Source: Kalaharituber pfeilii (lineage: Eukaryota; Ascomycota; Pezizomycetes; Pezizales; Pezizaceae). Taken from it: 64,000 nt of DNA. Both the position numbers and the translations under genes were made by a program. Positions within the stretch are counted from its first letter, which is position 1, and each line of letters opens with the position of its first letter. Below the pieces are notes generated by a model. The model did not search any database. It was not told the DNA's origin and was given only the letters and a program-made list of their open reading frames with translations. Location of the stretch: the NCBI GenBank assembly GCA_015179045.1, contig WHUZ01000138.1, forward strand, positions 1 to 64,000, in the 5' to 3' direction. This document shows positions 22,846 through 34,009 of this stretch, one piece after another.

Positions 22846-24970
22846 CTATAACGTAGGAAGTCGAGGTGGCGGTGGGTTGTGCTGCTTCAGATGCGCGCTA
22901 GAATCACGGAAGAGACTTTGCCATATGAATCTGAATGAGGAAGGTCAGCATGTGATACATTGAGCTTGAGCAAAACTAATACACGTACGCTTCGCTTAAA
23001 AGTAACTCAATTTCCTTCTCTCTCCAGTTTTGAGTTGGCAAAGCTTGGAGGAACATCATCACCTCCTGTGACACATATTAGCATATCATACCCGTATGCA
23101 GTAACTAGCATATGCCTAGTGCTCACCTGAAAATCCATCTTCTGTAACTGGTCTGTCCACTTCACCAGAAATGCCGCGCAGACGTATAAATGAAATTCCG
23201 AAAACCCAGCTTGGCCTTCAGCCATATATGTATCCCACATGCGTATAGTATTCTTCACGCTGACTTCCCTCATCAACATGCAATTCATCCACCTGAAGCT
23301 AAACTGTATAAATTCTACCCCTTGATCAGAGAGATGCTTGACAAGCGCTTGATCAATTCGGGACACCAAATCTCGCAGAGCCGCAACTTGTCGTGTTATA
23401 CCTGGCTGTGCAACTATGTAGTTATCTTGAATGCCATCGAGAAGTTTCGTCAGACACCAGAACGAGTCAGCCTCGACGACATCCATTACTTGCTTGGGGA
23501 TTACGCCAGGGTCGAATTGCTCTACGTCGCCATCTGCGCACGTGACTTAGTGAGATGTTTAACAATCGGAGGGCAATGTCTCAGCACATACCTATATATG
23601 CAGAAAGGAACACCTGGTAAAAAGGAGTCACCAAGTCATTGATTCCTTGTACATATCCACTAGCTGGATGTCGAATTGCCCAAACATATAGTATTCGTTC
23701 CAGCGATCGTTGTGTTGTTTCAAAACCGTAAAGTGGAAGATGGGGATTAGTCCTCGGAACATCTATGCTGATTTGGTGCCATATTGTTTGATCTAACCCC
23801 GCTGTCCCCCTGGAGAACGCCTGTTTTACCCCATCAATGAACTCCTTTCTCTTTCTTTCCAAAGTGCTGACACGTCTATCGGAATTTGCAGGTAAGTACC
23901 CCAAGAGCAGCTGCCATGCCATTGGGCGCAGTTCCGCTGGGATACCATTCCAAGCCAGATTTCGGAGCTCTGTAAGATCGACTGTTGAAGATTGTAATAT
24001 CCGCTTGAACTTGTTGATACGTGATATTCTGGCATTGAGTCGTTCAATTTCAGCAGCCGAATGGGTTTCTGGGAAAAATGTAGGATGGTATATCATGTTG
24101 AGGGAATTTGCTGGATCTACGCTTTTGATAGAGACAAAGACAGGCGGTGGTTAGTGATGAATAGAATTAACTAGCTTCTGGAAAGGTTCTCACCTCTAAC
24201 CACGCTCTCGTATTGAGGCTTGAGGCCTTTGCTATCTCGTTTTCGAGGGCTTGGGTAGCTAGGGGTTTGTGAGCTCGATCCTCCCGTTCCAGAGCTGAGC
24301 TTTGAGCTGACAGAGGGCTTGTATTCCATGCTTGTAGGTGACTTGATCGTTGTAATTCCCAGAGTGTTATCGGAGGCCACTTCTCCGAGATCCACATCCC
24401 AGTCATCGTCCGTTTGAGAAATAAAATCAACGAAATTGGAAGGCTTTGAGGTATTGCTAGAACTAGGAATTTGGGTACCAGGGAGAGGAGGAGTCTTGGG
24501 GCGAGATATTGACCTGTAGATAAATTAATACTAGCAATACCATACGATGCAAAGTGGACAAGTACAATGACTCGAATTTCAGCATGTCAGTGTGCGAGTA
24601 TGCTGCCCCGACTACCTTGGGCCGCTCCTGGCTGCTATAGCACCAGTCAGTATGACCGCCTAAAGGGGTTATGAGAACGCACTTTCCTGGAATTGTCCCG
24701 TTTCGAGGCAGCCGAGTTCGTAGATCGACCCCGCCAGAATGGCGCAACTGAACTGGTGAAATTGAAAAATTAGAATTATGGTTACTTTGGAAGTGATCAT
24801 GGGGAACTAGTATTCAAGATATCGGGCTGGGATGTAGTACTCTGAGCGGTCTGAATATGGCGAGGCTTTTATTAGAGACTGATACTTAAGCTGTTACTGC
24901 GGCTTGAAGCAGACAAGCTGGGGTACATGCCTACTTGGACCATCTCCTGCTGCTTCTTGCCATTGACCAT
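22846..24970 (-). CDS. gyp1: Gyp1-type TBC domain GTPase-activating protein
   Basis: Eight minus-strand exons: 24970-24935, 24747-24683, 24634-24566, 24513-24194, 24116-23592, 23533-23127, 23065-22989 and 22930-22846, giving 527 residues. Gyp1 proteins switch off Ypt1/Rab1 at the Golgi (human relatives are TBC1D22). The N-terminal 200 residues are serine-rich and disordered. The TBC domain covers about 216-500: LAWNGIPAELRPMAWQLLLG, the arginine finger IDVPRT (R285), the glutamine finger YVQGIND (Q320), and SFRWMNCMLMREV downstream. The end is a short proline-rich tail. All exon phases agree. The first three exons are small and the donor after exon 3 (GTACTT) is non-consensus, so the N-terminus is less sure than the TBC part. 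Divergent from hrp1. Confidence 0.9.
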
Positions 24971-26524
24971 TGTTGTGGGTTGGCGTTTTTCTTTCAACGG
25001 AGCGTGGGCCTGCTGGCGGGACTACGGGGTAGATTGAGATGGGTGAGAAATGCTTTCCCAGGCGGTTGCAAACAAGAGGACACTTCTTGCGCTATCTGTC
25101 AAAGGAGATGAGATGTAGTCAAACATGCAAAGGCAAACGCAAACGCTGCCGGGAAGCTTCCCCGAAGGCGCTGCACGTTATTGCGAGGCTTGTAGCTGCT
25201 TGGAAAAGGCCAGCGTGTACGGGGGGAGGGGGGGGGGGGAGTACAAGTGAGGAATTGAATGGATGGTGGACAGGATACTTGAAGATCTCGAGGATCAGCC
25301 TGCAGACCCGCCAAACGCTGAACGGCTGGTTGGTTGGTTGGGTTGGGGGTTGGGGGGTGGTGGGGGGTGGGGGGTGGGGGAGGTGTGCTCCTGAGCGCAG
25401 CACCAGGATGATGCTATGTTGTAATGCTGCGCGAGGGGTAAGCGGAGTACTTGTATAGAGCCGAATGCCTGCTTGACGTGGTACTTGAGGTATGGAATTG
25501 GCTTGCGCAGTGCAGTTTATGTGAGTGCCTGAACGGACAAGCAGAGTGGCGGGGCTCTTGCTACATGCATATCGATTGCTTCGCGGCTGCATACATACTG
25601 CATATGCGCGGAAGCAGAAGCCAAGCAGGCCACTATGCAAGTATCTAAGCACGCTTTGCGCCCTTGCAGCCGCGGGCACTGGCTGGCGGCCTTTCCGCGC
25701 TTGGCGGAGCTGGCGCGGAACAGGCAAATTTCCCGTTCATCGTTCTCCGACACTATGATATGCATACCTGCATACCATACCTCTCGCGGCGGCAGGGCAT
25801 GAGGCTGCCGGGAGGCTCGTGCTGGCTCCAGAGCTTCGAGGCCTGGGCTCCGGGCCGTCTACTAGCAGCGCCGCCTGCTGTGACAGTGGCGTCAGGTAGG
25901 GAGGTATGGTTTGTAGCCAGCTCTTGGCGCGCACACAGACCGCAAACAGCAGCCACGCACCTGGTCCCCGGCTGCTCTGCTCTTGCGCCCTAGCAGGGAA
26001 AGTCTTAGCAGCAGCAGCGGCGCACCTACGCATCCTTCTTTCCCCCCCCCCATTGCTTTCTTCACCCAGTCTCGTCGTCCCTACTTTATAAGTAGCGTTG
26101 ACACACTCTTGCCCCTCGGTCTTTGTGCCTCCAGTACATCCTCCCCACAGCCACGAACCCGCATTGTGTGCCATAGTTCTTCAACTATCTAATCCCCCAT
26201 CCCGCCACCCGCCCCCCACTCCTCGATTGTTCTCGTTCTTCTCGGCTTTTGGCACACCACGAGCTGCAAGAAGCTCCCAGCAGCAACTCGACAGACACTG
26301 TCTGAAAGGAAACGGTTCGCCCTGCAGCGCGTTCACGACAGAAGAGAGCAATACTTAGTTGTATTCTGCGCATTGTTCACAGCAGTACTTCATCCATAGA
26401 AATTTAAAACCAAACAGATAGAGACAGGCAGGAGATCTCAGTATACTAGACCCTTTTTTTAATTTTTAATATAAAGGGAGGAACCATTATTTTACAATTG
26501 TATACTCGTCAACCAGCCAGTATT
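24971..26524. other. Divergent region between gyp1 and hrp1
   Basis: About 1.55 kb. The middle part (25,200-25,400) has G-run low complexity, and 25,500-26,000 is GC-rich with overlapping open frames on both strands that match nothing known to me. From 25909 to 26524 the plus strand has no ATG, fitting the hrp1 leader. Confidence 0.5.
26087..26094 (+). promoter_or_regulatory. TATA-like box upstream of hrp1
   Basis: TATAAGTA about 430 bp before the hrp1 ATG, inside a 616-bp ATG-free stretch. A start of transcription shortly downstream would give a leader of about 400 nt without upstream ATG. Weak call based on motif and context. Confidence 0.25.
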
Positions 26525-29500
26525 ATGGAGGCCGACGAAATGATGGATGATGATCTCTTCGCCGACTTGTGCGTTCGCTTCGGGGCAAAATTCAATCCTA
26601 TTTCCTTTCTTCTAGGATGAAGCTGACGTCCGTCCGTATAGGTACGGTGACGAGGAGGCCAAGAAAGATGAGCTAAAGAGTACAGCAGTGAAAAGTACAA
26701 CTGGTTCCGCAGAAAAAACAGTTGTTGCACATTCATCTGTGCAAACTAAAGCCCCTGAAAAGGCGACAGACCCACGGCCTAATGTTACCGCCGGTACTAA
26801 CATTGCAGCCCTGTCAGCCCACATAGCTCCTAGGGAAGTGAATGGTGTTGGTGGAAATGAAGAAAATCATCAAGGGGAATTACAGCATGGCAAGGGGGAT
26901 TCAAGTGGTGGGGAAATGATTATCAAGGCTATAGTGGATATGATCATGAAGGGGATGGTTATGGCGATTACTCTGGAGGAGGTGGGGGTAACATGGTGGA
27001 CGTGGGCGGCAGCACCGCTATCAAAGAGGATGGGTGCGTATATAATTTGCTTGCAATTCTTTGTTTCTATGCGATTTCCCCTGTATACTTGAGTTATACA
27101 TACCTTTATATGTCGTTATCACTTCCATCACTATTGAAGCGAGAGGAGGGGTGGGTGGAGTATGGATATGTTGCGGGGTGCTGGACTGGTATATGGGAGG
27201 CGGTAGCGGTGGGATGAGGAAAAGTACATACTCAGCCTATCAACATGACGAGGGACATACTACCGGTATACTGTCGCTACTATCACTAATACTTCTACTA
27301 CTTCCACTGCCATACTACCATAGATGAGAATGAACTGGAGGATTAGGCAGAAGCATCTTCCCTGTCGGTTGAATCTTCGGCAATAGCTCACTAGAAAAAA
27401 AAAAGAAAAAAAGAGAAAACGAAGAGGTCTATACTTTGGAAGGTGGAAGAAGGGAGGATAGTTAATATACTGCCATAGCTATTGCTAGTGCCACTATCTA
27501 CTACCATCGAGAGCATTTAATGGGACAAAGTACCTCCCTCTATTTGAAAAAACTCGTTGAGAGATAGTCCGGCTTGGAAATTGGGAAATGATGAAAACTG
27601 AGCAACCAACGTCACTTTAACCATTGCAAGCGGGCGGCAGCTGTGGAGGTTTTGACAGCCCGCGTTTGCTCAGCAGCGACCGTTCTGTCGCTCAGCTAAA
27701 TCACCCTAGGACTTTTATTCAATTATTGGGGAACCAGGGTGTTTCCTCCTCTCGCTTCCAGTTACCCTCCTGCGCTCGCTATCTCACTGTTTCTGTTTTT
27801 GGTTTATATACATGCTTGACATATAAAAGATGAGATTAATTGACTTCGAACCTACTGTGCTTTTAAATATATAGGAAAATGTTCATTGGCGGATTGAATT
27901 GGGAGACAACAGACGGTATGCCACAATCTCACCCCACTGCTCAGTGTGGACTATTGCATATAAACTTGCGTCCCTTTCCCTATGAACCATGCAAACATGC
28001 ATTCGCCCTTCCGTTTTATGCGTCTCCAGGTAGTGCGATGTTCGGTACAACTGACATGTGTCGAATGTAGAGTCACTAAAGAACTACTTCTCTCAATTTG
28101 GAGAAGTCACTGAATGTACGGTGATGAGAGATGGTACAACGGGGCGAAGTCGGGGCTTTGGCTTCCTGACGTTCAAGGACCCAAAGACCGTGAATATTGT
28201 GATGGTGAAGGAACATTATCTTGATGGAAAAATTGTAAGTGTTATTACTTCTAAACGAAACAATATCTGTCTACTTTCTTGTAGCAATTCTTCGATTTTC
28301 AAGATATCTAATTCATGACGTTCCTCCTATGATTCCCGTATAAGGAAGAGATAATGCCTAACAACTTCTTATCAACTATAGATTGACCCGAAACGTGCAA
28401 TTCCTCGAGATGAACAAGAGAAGACTTCCAAGATATTCGTAGGAGGTGTCTCCCAAGAAGCAACAGAGAGTGACTTCCGTGAATACTTCACACAATTTGG
28501 ACGGGTGCTTGATGCTACCCTGATGATGGACAAAGACACCGGTCGACCGCGAGGGTTCGGTTTCGTCACGTTTGACAGTGAGAGTGCAGTGGAGAATGCA
28601 CTCAATTGCTCTAACTTGGAGATTTTGGGCAAACCGGTACGCATTTCTTCCTCAGGATGGGCTCAGCCTGATACTTAATACTGACATGTGTAATTGATAT
28701 AGATTGAAGTGAAGAAGGCACAACCACGTGGTAACCCCCGGGACCGTAGCGCCATGGGCGGTCATTTCGAGGACCGGGAAGACGGTAGGAGCGGCTTCCG
28801 TGACCGAAACGACCGCCGCTTCGACCGCGACGGTGTCTCAAGCGGGTCCGGGAGCGCCGGATACGGCCAGCAAGGAGCCACTGCCTCCACTGGTACACCG
28901 CAGCAGGGGCAAAGCATTTATAATGGCATGAGCCCGCAAATGATGGCCCAATATTGGCAACGGATGCAGCAGTACATGATTGCGTTCTTGCAGCAACAGC
29001 AGCAAGCAGCGGCTGCAGCGGGTAGGGGAAGAGGGGTGACGTCAACACCAATGATGAATCCGATGATGAACCCGGCTATGATGCAGCAATTTCAGCAGAT
29101 GCAGATGGCCCAGCAGGGACAGCAGGGGCAAATGAACCCTGCAGGGAACATGGGAATGGGCCCAGGAATAGCTGGCATGATGATGGGGGGTCCAGGCATG
29201 GGGATGGGCGGCCCACAAGGTCAACAGCATCCACAGGGTACTCAGGGACCATACAGTGGACAAGGTGTTCCCCAGGGCGCCTACGGTGGTGGAGGCTATG
29301 GTGGCCATGATGGTGGCTACGACCAACAACAGCATGGCGGTCATCATGGCATGGGCGTAATTGACCCACGCTATCAGCGCCAGGCAAAGGATTACCAGGC
29401 CCACCACCAGCGGGACTTCAACCCCCAGGGGCAAACCAGCTGGGAAGGCATGTACGACGATGTTTCTCCGCAGCAAGCTCAACAACACCAACACCAACAA

Positions 29501-30075
29501 CAGGGCATAAATAATGGTAGATACCTCTCACTCTCATCCTCCTCCTCTCCCCGGCCCCCGCAAGCACAGCCTTATACCCAACCCCAACCAAACATGAAGC
29601 CGCATGGCGGAGGACCAAGCCCGCTAATCCGGAATGCTACAGCCCATAACCAACAGCAGCAACAATCGCAGCAGGGACCACAGCAGCAACAGCAGCAGCA
29701 GCCTCCGACGCAACCCCAACAACAGCGAATGCCACCTCTGGGACCTGCCGCCTACACTAATAACCCAAATAACCAAAATCAAAGTCAGAACCAATCAAGC
29801 TCCTCCAGCCCCACACCCCAGCTCTCCTCCGGCCCGCCACCTAATGCGCCAACAGGCCCACGTAACGCACGGAACCCAGTCGGCCCCGCGGCGTTTAGGG
29901 GAGCAGGGCGCGGTGGCGTAGGTATGGCTGGTGGTGTCGGGCCAATGCGTGGGCCGGGAGGTTTCTCGCGGGGGGGGTGGTGGGCGGAATGCAGGGTGGG
30001 GGTGTCGGAAGTCATGGGTATCATCCATATGCGAGGAATCAAGGGCAAGGAGGAGGGGATCGGGGGGGTTATTAG
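26525..30075 (+). CDS. hrp1: Hrp1/Nab4-type two-RRM mRNA 3'-end processing protein, with two 1-nt frameshifts in the given sequence
   Basis: Exons 26525-26568, 26642-27033, 27875-27915, 28071-28234, 28382-28636 and 28703-30075. Yeast Hrp1 is part of cleavage factor I and binds UA-rich polyadenylation enhancers; it shuttles between nucleus and cytoplasm. RRM1 starts at about residue 148 (MFIGGLNWETTD, RNP1 RSRGFGFLTF) and RRM2 at about 232 (KIFVGGVSQEA, RNP1 RPRGFGFVTF). A long Gln/Met/Gly-rich low-complexity tail follows, the kind that drives RNP assembly. The N-terminus is acidic (MEADEMMDDDLFADLYGDEE). Two frame breaks occur at G-runs, one in 26894-26913 and one at 29970-29977. Adding one G at each restores the family-typical GGSTAIKEDGKMF and a tail ending in ARNQGQGGGDRGGY. 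Exon phases require the first added base. The restored length is about 756 residues. The 841-nt second intron is far longer than others here. Confidence 0.9.
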
Positions 30076-30590
30076 GCTGGAGGGTACGATTTATAGTATT
30101 TGGTTTGTGAGCTGGCTACTATTTGCCTGGTGTTTTTTTGATTCTCCTGTTTTTCCCAGTTCTGTCTGTCTGCTCAGTTGTGTTAAATTTGGGTTGTCTA
30201 GTTTGAGTTTGTTATATTGTTCATCTTTTTTGGCAGTCTATCTTGTATTTTTGCGCTATCATTCTCCTGGATTATTATTTTTTTTCCTTCCACCTTCACA
30301 TTATCTTACCCTCTTCTCATCCCTCATGTCTTAACTACTTTTCCTTATTTACTTTCAACTTATGCCTCTATCTCCTTCTTCCCTGCCTCTCGTTCTACCA
30401 TTGTTGATGTTCATCTATTTATGGTTCTATTGACACAGTTGCTTTTGTTTGCTGCACCTCCCTCCTCGGTCCTCTTCCCTTCCTCCGTTTCTCTCCCTTC
30501 CGCTTAGCAACCCTCCATTTCACTATCAAAAATTAAGCGCAATAATTTAGTAATATAAGGTCCGCTTCTTTGTTTGCCTTTATTAACTGC

Positions 30591-30689
30591 ATGTATGCAT
30601 GCATGTACATATGTATGTACGTAAGTATGTATGTATGTCTGCATATCATGTATGTATGTATAGAACGTCTGTATGTATGTATGTATGTC
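30591..30689 (+). repeat. Imperfect (GTAT)n microsatellite
   Basis: Tandem GTAT/GCAT units over about 100 bp with a short interruption at 30661-30669. On the minus strand it produces an artefactual Thr/Tyr/His-repeat open frame. Confidence 0.85.
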
Positions 30690-31678
30690 ATTTTTCCTCT
30701 TCCTCAAGTCTTTTTTTTCTATTTGTGTATTCGAAAGCCCAATTGTGATATGTTGTGTTTTGTTCTTTTGTGTATCGCAGGGGTTTGAAAGGCACATAAG
30801 TTTTTGTTTTGCTTCCTTGCTTTGCTCTAGATTTTTCTTAACCAGTGCCTACCTTCATCTAGGGCTTTTCTTTTCTAATCAAAATAAAATCTGTTAATTA
30901 AATGATTATTTGAACGTCATGAGATCCTCTAGATAAGAACCGTAAATATTTTCAACGTTTCCTGCCTTCTCTATTCAGTATTCACTCTGCCTCTCTACAC
31001 TCTCCCTTCTTCTCCATTTCAACAATTTTTTGGGGAGAAGCGGGGGTGGCGAGGAAAAGGGTAAAAAGAAAACAGTTATTTATATAGATGTATTGTTCAA
31101 TCCAGACGTGAGGGCCACGGAGTACTAATCAATTGCCGGTTAGTTTCGTTGAGAATTTTAGATGATGAGAACGAGCTGTTCAGGGTAATTCTGGTTTCAA
31201 GTCGGTCATCGACGAACATTGTCAAGAGAATGCAACATTACGGCAGTCTCGAACCTTTGTGGAACACCTCCAAAAGCGGCAATTTCACACAGTCTTAAAT
31301 GAGCAAATTACACTTCAACTATATAGAGCTTTTGAGGCGTAACCCGCTTTGTTACATTCTTTTTTGTTTTACAAAAAGGGGTGCTCGCACTGAAGTCACC
31401 TCAAATGACTCTGTTTGCAGCTCTTGGTAGCACCAGTCTGCAAATGAGAACAGCAGTCTCGAAACCTCTAGGTGGTATACAAGTATGATATATTACTTAG
31501 TTTCATACGCAGATTGTTGTAGGTGCTGATGATGCAAATGTTGAACGCACAATCCAATATTTTACACCTACTTTTTTTCCACAGAATTAGACAGGTTTTG
31601 TGCAAACCTCGAACTTTGCGGGTAATTTAATTACTAATCATGCTAAAACCCTTCAGGCTAACTCAAGAATTGCCTACC

Positions 31679-31736
31679 GGTACACTAGTCTCGTAACCCG
31701 ACGCTGACTAAGTCTGGTTACAAGACTAGCGGTACC
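31679..31736. repeat. Inverted repeat able to form a long hairpin
   Basis: Left arm 31679-31698 (GGTAC, A, CTAGTCTCGTAACC) and right arm 31716-31736 (GGTTACAAGACTAG, C, GGTACC) are complementary with few mismatches, around a 17-nt loop. It may be a mobile-element remnant or a transcription end; no gene sits beside it. Confidence 0.7.
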
Positions 31737-32170
31737 CTACAAACGTTGTGATGTAGGCTGTGGTGTACTAGTTGCAAAATTGACAAGTGGAGGTTGAGAG
31801 GCCTGTGGAGTGCGCCACGATGTCGTACTGGGATAGAATTTTTCTTGAGTAGGTAGAGGGGTGCTTTGGCTCATTTATCGCATTTATTGGATGTAAATAT
31901 CTTGAGAATTGAGTATTGTGGGAATTTTACAGTCTTAAGGAGTCAGTTTTCCAGATTTCGGAAGGGAAATTTTCAGGACTTGGCAATAATAAACACATTG
32001 TTGCTAAGGCAACATATTTTTTTTCCAAATCCTGAAAAACGTTGGGGGTTTGTAAAACCTCTCATGAAAGATTCCATTATAATCACGTGATCAGCGGCTG
32101 AAGAACTGGAGTGTACATCCGATGTCTCGGCATCAGAACTATGGAGGTGTGGATGCTTGGCGCTTTCTGC

Positions 32171-32184
32171 AGGGTTTGCCCTAA
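32171..32184 (+). promoter_or_regulatory. Telomere-box-like motif in the rpl18 promoter
   Basis: AGGGTTT followed by GCCCTAA, about 130 bp before the rpl18 ATG. TTAGGG-type boxes bound by Tbf1-like factors control ribosomal protein genes in many ascomycetes. The match is by eye and single, so it is only suggestive. Confidence 0.3.
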
Positions 32185-32309
32185 TGCTCTCTCCAGCCAA
32201 CTTCTCATTTGTGTGATGTGTGTTTAGTTACGCTTGCAATTCAACCGAAAGCAGTATCATCACGAAAGTCGACGAGCAACACTACTGACGGAGCATACCA
32301 GGAGCAAGA

Positions 32310-33166
32310 ATGGGTAAGCATTTTCGCGTCGATCCCATCTTCATGAGGAATCAAGGGTGGGTCTAATTTCGGAAATTTGAAGGTATCGATCTCAAGCACA
32401 AGAAACCGACTCACCACCGAAAGGAGGTATGTTTGACCATTTCTAGAGGCTGCTATTGAGCGAACCATGAACCATTGAAATTCGGAGAATTAATTGTTTC
32501 TGCAATCATATAGGCGAGGTCGGACAATCCTTATTTGAAGGTATTGATCAAAGTGTACCGATTCCTGGCCAGTATGTTCCACCATCGATATATCTCGGTT
32601 TCAATTCCGCGCAACTCGCTAACTCCGTGCATGTAATAGGACGCACCGACTCGGCCTTCAACAAGGTTATTCTACGTCGACTTTTCATGTCTAAGGTCAA
32701 TCGTCCTCCAGTCTCCATTTCCCGGATTCTCCGAAATGTCAATCACGAGCAAGCCTTGAAAACCGATCAGACAGTCGTCGTTGTGGGGACTGTTACTGAC
32801 GACAACCGTGCTCTGGAAATCCCAAGCTCACCGTTGCTGCTTTGAGGTTCACTACCTCTGCCCGCGCCCGAATTGTTGCTGCAGGTGGAGAGGCTATTAC
32901 TCTTGATCAGCTTGCACTTAGGGCACCTACTGGAGCAAACACTGTTTTGCTGAGGGGGCCAAAGAATGCTAGAGAGGCTTTCAAGCACTTTGGTTTTGGT
33001 CCCCACTCGGGCAAGAAGCCGTATGTTTTTCTCCTCCATGAATGCAAAGCTACCTGCCAAGCACTCCTTTGGATATTAATTGTGCCTTTATAGATATGTT
33101 CGCTCGAAAGGAAGGAAGTTCGAACGGGCTCGTGGGCGTCGCCGAAGCAAAGGTTTCAAAGTGTAG
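32310..33166 (+). CDS. rpl18: 60S ribosomal protein eL18, with a 1-nt frameshift in the given sequence
   Basis: Exons 32310-32313, 32383-32426, 32514-32571, 32640-33020 and 33094-33166. The first exon is only four bases (ATGG), as in many fungal ribosomal protein genes. The protein begins [20 protein letters not shown], followed by [38 protein letters not shown] and the C-terminal [20 protein letters not shown], all typical of eL18, a structural protein of the large ribosomal subunit. At 32821-32823 the sequence reads ATCCCAAG where ATCCCCAAG is needed. One extra C restores [11 protein letters not shown] and the splice phase of exon 4. The restored protein is 186 residues, the length of yeast Rpl18. 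Without the base the frame stops a few codons later. Convergent with sub1. Confidence 0.94.
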
Positions 33167-34009
33167 ACAAGATCACAATATCCACTTCAATTTAGCCTTC
33201 CTACAACCTTTCATCTACAGCTACTTCACAACAACTCGACATATCTGGAGTGGATGGGAGAGTGAGATGCGAGGATCCAACGAACAACTATCACCAACAT
33301 CAAATTGTCACTGGTATACTTGGTTTCGGATACACGGTGTTCTGTACTTTTTTATGCTGCTATTTTCTTTGTCCTGGTTCTAGCATAGGGAGGGTCGTGA
33401 GGATGCCAAGCTAGGATTTGAAATGGAATGGGATTCATTTTTCGTCTTTTCTCTTTTTTCTAACTTTGTAGTGTCTTTTTGTTTTCCTTATATGTGCTGT
33501 AAACCAAAAGCCGCAATGTGAAAAGGGTGTTTTTGCTTTTTTGACTGGATTGGTGATAAATGAGCACTGTGTGATTGTCTCATTATTGTGAGAATGATAA
33601 CTGAATGTGAGTTATGCATCGTTATTTCTGGACACGTGACATGACCATATTTTAAGTTGCCTCGTTGGTCTCATGCCAAGACCTTGCAAATGCCTTACTA
33701 TGATAGGTAGTCTTGTTGGCTTAGTGCACCATTACTTAGTAGAAGCAATATCAGTCTCCAACCGGACTAGATAAATAGCTATCGCACCGTGGGCACGAAA
33801 ATAGGGTCGTGCCAACCAGACTACCAGTGGAGGTGAAAAAGAAAATCTGAACAGGAACAATCATAATTGTTAAGTTGACCTCAATCAGGAGGGTTTTGCT
33901 CATGCTCAACATCATCAGCAATAGCTAGTACTTTGTTATCGTCTATATGGTGTCCTAATACATTCATGCTTAAGTAGTTTCCAAACACGTATTGCACCTT
34001 CTCGGTGAT
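33167..34009. other. Convergent spacer between rpl18 and sub1
   Basis: About 840 bp, AT-rich 3' UTR sequence on the left and a short terminal-inverted-repeat element at 33706-33825. No gene is recognised. Confidence 0.5.
33706..33825. mobile_element. Candidate 120-bp MITE with 15-bp terminal inverted repeats
   Basis: The left end GGTAGTCTTGTTGGC (33706-33720) and the reverse complement of the right end at 33811-33825 (GGTAGTCTGGTTGGC) differ at one of 15 positions. The interior has no coding sense. TA precedes the left end (33704-33705) but AG follows the right, so a target-site duplication is not clear. Related 12-base ends occur at 53097-53108. Confidence 0.45.

Larger units (their letters stand above)
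30076..32309. other. Spacer between hrp1 and rpl18
   Basis: About 2.2 kb. The first 450 bp are T-rich 3' flank of hrp1. A GTAT microsatellite lies at 30591-30689 and a hairpin at 31679-31736. From 31,100 to 31,650 the sequence is AT-rich with several near-copies of CAGTCTCGAACC but no coding sense. The rpl18 promoter occupies the last few hundred bases. Confidence 0.5.

Noticed and set aside
29520..29572. Possible extra intron in the last hrp1 exon (GTAGAT to CACAG)
   Set aside because: Removing it would break the frame, and the continuous frame keeps the Gln/Pro-rich composition on both sides.
30504..30797. Frame rich in Thr, His and Tyr on the minus strand
   Set aside because: Direct translation of the GTAT microsatellite.
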